DNA from: Leptodactylus fallax
Taxonomy: Eukaryota > Chordata > Amphibia > Anura > Leptodactylidae
DNA: 64,000 bases
NCBI GenBank assembly: GCA_947044405.1
Contig: CAMRHE010000359.1
Location: 310,001 to 374,000 of the forward strand
Direction: 5' to 3'
Shown: piece after piece, positions 58,754 to 64,000 of the stretch
Position numbering within the stretch: the stretch's first letter is position 1
How the letters are laid out: every line of letters begins with the position of its first letter
Notes under the pieces: model-generated
What the model saw: the letters and a program-made list of their open reading frames with translations, nothing else
Told to the model about the DNA's origin: nothing
Databases searched by the model: none
Position numbers and translations under genes: made by a program

Positions 58754-60258
58754 AAAGATGTTTATACCTGTTTTTCCAATAAAAAGTCTATGTACTCCCA
58801 AATTCCCTCAGTTGTAGAACACTACAGAATATGTTTGAGCTATAGAATTAAAGAATAATAATAAAATTTACAATTCTTCAGTCATTTTTCCAGACTACTC
58901 CTAATAATACGTTAAAGGAAAAAAAAACTCCTTTGATAAAATTAGTAAAACCATAAGACCCCATCTGTTAAGCTATGTTGTTCTATCTGCATAGCTATCT
59001 ATCTAGAACTTGCATAAATTAAAATGATAAATTAGTCTTTCAGACTCAAAACAAGCAGATCATTAAAAGGATTTATCCACAAATAATATCCATGGTGTAT
59101 CTAGTATGGCTTGTAATAGACAATAGCTATGTAATGCAGCACTGTACAGAGCACCATATGGACATACAGAGTGCCTACAGCTCTGAGCATGGCGCTGCAA
59201 CATGCACGAGGGCTTAAGGGGTTAATACAAAAGCTTAAGAACAGCATGGCCTCGCCGCTGCCAAATTTGTGTTCCCCAAGCAGAACAACTCAAGTCAGAA
59301 AGACTGGAAACCCAGCAACCAGTCTGTTTCACATTACTAGTGTCAGAAATGGCAGTGAACTGAGAGCAAAAAAAAGAGATGGACGTGAATTAAACAACGC
59401 AAAATTCATTTTCTCACTGTAAAAAGATTAAAAAAAAAGTGAGGTTCAAAATCACAACCCCGGTTTGCATAGAATAAAATGACAGCAAATTGGCCTAAAT
59501 GAACAGACTACAGTAAAGGGTAACAACATGTGACCCAACTGCAAAGGACAAGGGTAACCAAGGTATTTCAGCTGATTCAGTTTGCCACAAGTGTCAGTAC
59601 CTAAAAGGAGGCCTTTGACATATTGAGGGGAATTTATTATTTGAGTTTTTATGTTTGCATCTTTTTATGCTGTGCTAAATTTATCAAAAAGGTGCATGTT
59701 GTTTACAAAAATGTTGCCCATCCCGATCCACACAATCCGTTCCCCTGTATATACAGCTCCCTATTTGTAATGGCTATTTTACACATTTTATCTATTTTAT
59801 TACTGTTCAAGTGGAGTCATCTTGCACATTTTTATAGAGGTGCATATCATAAATCACACTTACGTACACACTCCATTTAGACCATGACGATTTTCACAGA
59901 AAAAAAAACAAACGTGGCAAATGTCATGACTTTAAACACAAACACTACATAAATAAAGCATAATATTTGTGCAAACAGCTTAATAAACTCCACGTAATGA
60001 ATTTCACCACGAGTAAAAGTGCATGTACACATGATCCCAGTCCTAGTGTTGCCAAGAACAGTGCATAACTATGCATCACAGAGCATTATGTACACAGGAC
60101 TTCACAGTGCATGCGGCATAGTAACAGGACATGCACACACAGAGCTCTGTAATGTACACACGGTAAGGATGCCCCCTGGCAGCCCACAACTGTCTAAGTG
60201 AAATCAGTAAAGGGTGTGTTGAATGTATCACATTGTTAGAGCTGCATCTTTGTTTAAA
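58754..60258 (-). other. PRR7 intron, no gene recognised
   Basis: ORFs at 59171-59422 and 59623-59880 show no family resemblance. AT-rich sequence with poly-A stretches (59424-59437, 59900-59909). Confidence 0.35.
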
Positions 60259-60975
60259 GTGTAACTCCCTTTTTTTTTTTTTTTTTTTTGCTATTGTATC
60301 GGTGGTGTCTGGTGACCATTTTTGTAATATACTTTATTACCCTAACTTCCTTTTTAATAGAAAACAGGCTGTAACATTCTCCTTAGCAACCCTATAACTG
60401 AACTGTTACTAGGGAAAGTCCGTACACAGTTGCACTGTGAATATGTAGAGCTGAAGCATCTACCAAAGGGGAGGGGGGGGGGAATGGTTACTTTAAATGG
60501 TTGTATCTCTGGTTTTATACCACCGATAAAAATTGTTCTGGTATCACAAGAAAGCTGAGATTCTGAGATTGAAGTACTAGCTAACAGTAAATAACAGAAC
60601 CTAAGATCTCACTAGTTAAAAACACAGTCCGGAATTTGACCTTAATATGCAGTTAACATCACATTCCCGACTGTGTTTTTAACAAGTGATATCTCTAATT
60701 CTTTTATAGCTAGTACTTCGATTCTGAGCTAAGAATCTCAGCTTTCTTGTCATACCAGAACCATTTTTCTAGCTTGTATAAAACCTATTTGAAGTGACTA
60801 TCCCCCCTTTTAGTAAATTCTTCAGCACTCTACACAGAGTTAGAGCATTTCTAATGGGAACTTTACAGCCTGTTTTCTATTAAAAGGAAGTTAGATAGGT
60901 TAATAAAGTTTATTTCAAAAATGTTCACCACATACACTCCGACACAATAGCAAAGAAATAAAATGGGAGTTACAC
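60259..60975. repeat. 717-bp foldback element
   Basis: The outer ends gtgtaactccc and gggagttacac are exact inverses. Arms of roughly 330 bp pair along their length, for example cctttttaatagaaaacagg with cctgttttctattaaaagg, gttctggtatcacaagaaag with ctttcttgtcataccagaac, and aaaaacacagtc with gactgtgttttt at the centre. A T-run follows the left end. No ORF. The right end lies 29 bp from the candidate PRR7 microexon. Confidence 0.85.
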
Positions 60976-61004
60976 AACTGTTCTGTATAAGACAAAATTC
61001 TCAC

Positions 61005-61052
61005 CTTGACTCATGGAAGGAATGTCTCTGTTAGCAGCACTTGGAGCAGGGC
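61005..61052 (-). CDS. PRR7: PRR7, candidate 48-nt microexon
   Basis: On the minus strand this block is preceded by a pyrimidine-rich tract and acceptor (ttttgtatgttattag, AG at 61054-61053). It is followed by a donor matching the consensus (CAAG then GTGAGA, GT at 61004-61003). It begins in phase 1 and ends in phase 1, so including or skipping it keeps the PRR7 frame. It would add 16 residues (GPAPSAANRDIPSMSQ, in part) between RRN and the E-P-D-L-S-Q of the terminal exon. The intron separating it from the TM exon would be only 99 nt. I see no equivalent in the mammalian protein as I recall it, so this is inferred from splice signals and frame alone. Confidence 0.55.
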
Positions 61053-61151
61053 CTAATAACATACAAAAACAAAATATATATTATTTTTTTCCTTACACAA
61101 AATTGTACTGTTAACAATATATTTTTTTTTTATTAGTTTTCACCCTCTTAC

Positions 61152-61452
61152 CATTCCTGCGGGTGGCAGACCATGGCCGAGCTTGTGCTGCTGGCGGTGG
61201 TTGCTGACTTGCTGCTTGTGCACGAATTCTATGTGCCACAGGGATGCGTGGGCTGCTGACATATTCCTCATACTGAAGTGGCTCAATTTGTACAGAACGT
61301 AAACTCTGCTCCCGCAGCCTCTCCTCCCTGCGTCGCTTCATACGACGCCTAAGAAAACTGCAGAGACAGCACAGCAAAACTATCAAACCCCAGATGAGCC
61401 AAAATCCAGCAAAACAACTGAGGAAAGTGTATGTGCCCTGAGACATAACCAT
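61152..61452 (-). CDS. PRR7: PRR7, N-terminal exon with transmembrane segment
   Basis: It encodes the first 100 residues. A short N-terminal outside segment ([10 protein letters not shown]) precedes a hydrophobic span (about residues 10-31, ending LLCCLC, a likely palmitoylation cluster). A very basic stop-transfer sequence ([15 protein letters not shown]) follows, then a cytoplasmic region ending in [16 protein letters not shown]. This matches mammalian PRR7 closely through the TM and basic segment; the histidine-rich insert I recall from mammals is absent. The start at 61452 is chosen because it matches the family N-terminus and has a good context (A at -3, G at +4). The frame is open 33 codons further up to an ATG at 61551, but that part is not family-like. 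The exon ends at 61152 before GTAAGA; the last G is phase 1. The total protein is 226 residues, or 242 with the microexon. Confidence 0.93.
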
Positions 61453-61700
61453 CTTATTCTGCCATACAGAGGGGCAGGAACCCCCAAACACGCACTGCAG
61501 ATTCACAGATGGGGGCACCAGCGTCAAGTATTCTTTGTGCAAAGATGGCATATCATCCCTGGCTTTTCCTTTCTGTAATCTTATTATCCATGGTCTCAGT
61601 TCTTTTCATGTTGTGCTGTGTTCTTTAGATTTTTTCCGCCCATGAATCTCATTATTCACCAAATGTTTATTTTGGGCAGTCTAGAATGCCTTTGTTTATG
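61453..61700 (-). other. PRR7: PRR7 5' UTR or upstream intron
   Basis: Upstream of the start on the minus strand, acceptor-like AGs occur (aatctgcag about 43 nt before the ATG; tatggcag 8 nt before it), so the coding exon may begin with a short 5' UTR. The promoter and any first exon were not identified. Confidence 0.4.
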
Positions 61701-63121
61701 GCCAGCTGTCATTTGGCAAACCTACAGCTTGAGTGCGTGTCGTGGTGCGCACTGGTTCTGAAGATCAGCCAGTAATATGGCAGTAAGCATATTGCTTGGT
61801 TACAGAAAACTGTCTTAGACTTATCTAAAAACCATTTAAAGGGCTTCTAATGGTCTCCATAAAGATGTGTAATTGGCCGTAAAGCACATATTCTTTTATT
61901 AACATTCTTGGCATTGTCTCAAGTCTTTCCAAGATGTCTTATTCCAAGTACCTTATCTGAAAACAAAAAGGTACAATATTAGAATCCTGTACAATACCAC
62001 AGTACCATAAAAGTGTTTAAAGTATATCATAGCACTATCAATAACAGAGCTAATCAATCTAAAGTGTGTTATCTATATATGGGTGTTACCTTTCATTGTA
62101 ATCATGCCTGTTAAAATAATGACTGCTGAAAAGTGATCCCTACAGAACAGTAAGTGAAGAAAATTGCAAGATTTCAGGATTATTTTAAATTATATTAGAA
62201 ATTTTAAGAAAATGCCAACAAAAATAAAAATTATGTTTATCTATAAAAACTATTTTAAAAATACCTTCCCTTCAAATCCAGATCCTCATAAATATATGAG
62301 GGCTAGCACTGCTATATAAATCTAATTGTGAAGTGGTAGCTATCCCTTTTGGTTAATAAAAAAAAAAGTCACATGAAATACCTACTCCAAATTTATGACA
62401 TACTATATCGGTCAATAGCTTTTACCATCTAAGTACTACTTTAATTTCTGTTTATGGTTTTGTCATGAGTTGTGTTAGGACATGTTACAATTTTACTGCT
62501 AGGAACCTTTTCCCATATTGATGATGAAAATGCCTGCTTCACAAGCAACAGATACCCTACAGTATGCTATATATATTTTTGGGAATTAATGTAACTGTTT
62601 ATATGCCACACCTTTATATGGTCCCTGAGTATGTGTGTACTGATGAACAAGACAGATTTTTCCACATTTTAATTGTAAGAATTCTCACATCTAGAGTCAT
62701 ATTTTTATTTTTTAGTACAAGTGTAAATATCAATATTTGATCTTCATTCTAACATTATATGGAGATAAAAAAAAGACACTAAAAAATTGTGCAATAATGT
62801 AATAATCAAAAAAAATTCACGTTAATGCCATTGCCTTTTGTGGAAAATCAACAGGGCTTCAACAAAGTAAAAAATGTATTGATACCCGGCTGCTTCTTGT
62901 TACCGGCCGTGTGTTTTCACAAGTTACCACATCACCTGTAACTAGTAGTGACCAATAATCCAATAATGCTGAAATCTCCAGAGGCCTGGCGTGTGCTGAA
63001 GCCAATAAGTGTGGTAGCACCCAATGAGCCGAAATTTGCAATAAGGTGCATTAGATCAGAAGCAATTGAGGAGAACTATCTGTATTGCTATGGTATTTCA
63101 CACTGTGGTTTTGCTAGCTGC
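61701..63121. other. Upstream PRR7 region, no feature recognised
   Basis: AT-rich sequence with A-runs (62350-62359). No exon, CpG-rich promoter or repeat copy recognised. It probably belongs to a PRR7 5' intron or upstream flank. Confidence 0.35.
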
Positions 63122-63300
63122 ACAGCACACTAAGGTCTCATGCACTTGATTATATTTTTTGCCCATTTGCTATCTGTTTACTGAATAACACACGGACCCA
63201 TTCATTTCTATGGCCCCATGCACATGATTGTGTTTTTCACAGGTCCATGTGGAGGCCATGAGTTCGGCCACAAAACTAAGTAACTAAGGGTAAGTCCTAT
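63122..63300. repeat. Dispersed repeat ('catgcactt..cacggaccc')
   Basis: acacacggacccattcattt and ggccccatgcacatgattgt are shared in style with 19641-19960 and with the repeat split by the LINE (50030-50169 plus 56814-56960). Family not assigned. Confidence 0.4.
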
Positions 63301-63877
63301 TCCTGACTTTATTGCAGTTTGGGCTCATTCATTCATTCACGTGTATGGATCTGTGGAGAACACGGAAGGCACACAGATGCCATCCATGTGTCATCTGTTG
63401 TATATGGGCTCTACCAGTATGCACTCTAAGGCTGGAACCACTTGAGACAAACATGATGTAGAATTTCCGTCAGTAAAATTGTGTTCCCCTGCATGTGCTA
63501 TTCTGCAGCTTCCGCCTTCTTGCTTTTCCAAACAGCCTCCTGACTGCTTATACCAGTTCATATCCTTAGCCGATATGTCCAACCTGATCTATCCATGAAC
63601 GGCGTCCACTAAACTGCAGTGTGAACAACAACAAAAACTAGTACATCCAAAATAACCACAGTATTTGGTTGGCCACAAGTGTCCATTGCAGACCTTTCTG
63701 GTCATCCGATCACTGCAGTTATTTAGGATGTACAATAGTTACAATATGTGGACATACACCTTAGTTCAGGGTTTCTCAACCTTTTCACAGGGCAACCCTA
63801 CATAAAAAATATTATTCCAAGCACCCCTACCTAATAATTTTTACCAAAAAACATCCAAAGGACACAGGTAGTGTTGC
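63301..63877. other. No feature recognised
   Basis: Non-coding sequence. ORF 63391-63582 has no domain. tctcaaccttttcacagggc near 63773 is reminiscent of a common dispersed-repeat terminus. Confidence 0.3.
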
Positions 63878-64000
63878 ATTAAAGGGGTTGTCCAGGCAAA
63901 AATGGACAAACCCTTTAACTTTTAAATCAGCCGTGGGCCGTGAAAAAAATAAAAAAAAATTCATACTCACCTGTCCACGAGGCTCCGGCGTCCTCCCAGC
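63878..64000. repeat. Start of a palindromic repeat (family of 41055/42100), cut by window
   Basis: ttaaaggggttgtccaggca is followed by tcatactcacctgtccacga and ggctccggcgtcctcccagc. These correspond to the left arms of the repeats at 41055 and 42100. Confidence 0.6.

Noticed and set aside
61111..61551. 146-codon minus ORF taken as one protein from its first ATG
   Set aside because: The PRR7-like start is 33 codons inside at 61452. The last residues after RRN are intron read-through past a GTAAGA donor at 61151-61150. The exon 61452-61152 is reported instead.

Overview
The window is vertebrate nuclear DNA, most probably from an anuran amphibian with a large, transposon-rich genome. That assignment is an inference. 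It rests on two recognisable vertebrate gene ends, on Tc1/mariner elements and an L1/Tx1-type LINE, and on many palindromic MITE-like repeats. Nothing here is bacterial: there are no operons, CRISPR arrays or prokaryotic genes.

Gene layout. On the + strand the window opens with the last coding exon of drebrin (DBN1, 232-320), its 3' UTR and a poly(A) signal near 1193. On the - strand, PRR7 (proline-rich synaptic/T-cell adaptor protein) is read from a TM-encoding exon (61452-61152) to a terminal exon (43771-43392) that ends in a PDZ-binding C-terminus. A 48-nt phase-preserving microexon probably lies between them (61052-61005). DBN1 and PRR7 are convergent neighbours, as I recall them in mammals, but here about 42 kb of repeats separates their 3' ends. 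One further ORF (28478-28837, one TM segment plus an amphipathic tail) may be a real exon of an unrecognised gene.

Repeats, left to right. 3.4-6.9 kb: MITEs. 10.3-11.1 kb: decayed LINE 3' end. 12.2-13.2 kb: more MITEs. 17.5-18.7 kb: a dispersed repeat and a tRNA-like SINE. 19.2-20.7 kb: a palindrome and a Tc1 remnant. 22.9-32.8 kb: a field of degenerate G-rich minisatellites, inverted duplications and palindromes. 33.1-34.4 kb: a deleted Tc1 pseudo-element. 35.9-36.8 kb: a possible LTR. 39.1-40.7 kb: an almost intact Tc1 element (1606 bp, TA target duplication, DD34E) with a C-terminal frameshift. 41.0-42.6 kb: a MITE cluster.

The large PRR7 intron (about 17.2 kb) holds a full-length L1/Tx1-type LINE in antisense (50170-56798). 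It has an 18-bp target-site duplication and a poly(A) tail, and both ORFs carry a single one-base frameshift. The same intron contains MITEs, LINE tails, an ATCT microsatellite and a 717-bp foldback ending 29 bp from the candidate microexon. Stretches described as featureless are those where no gene was recognised; unlabelled old repeats probably remain in them.
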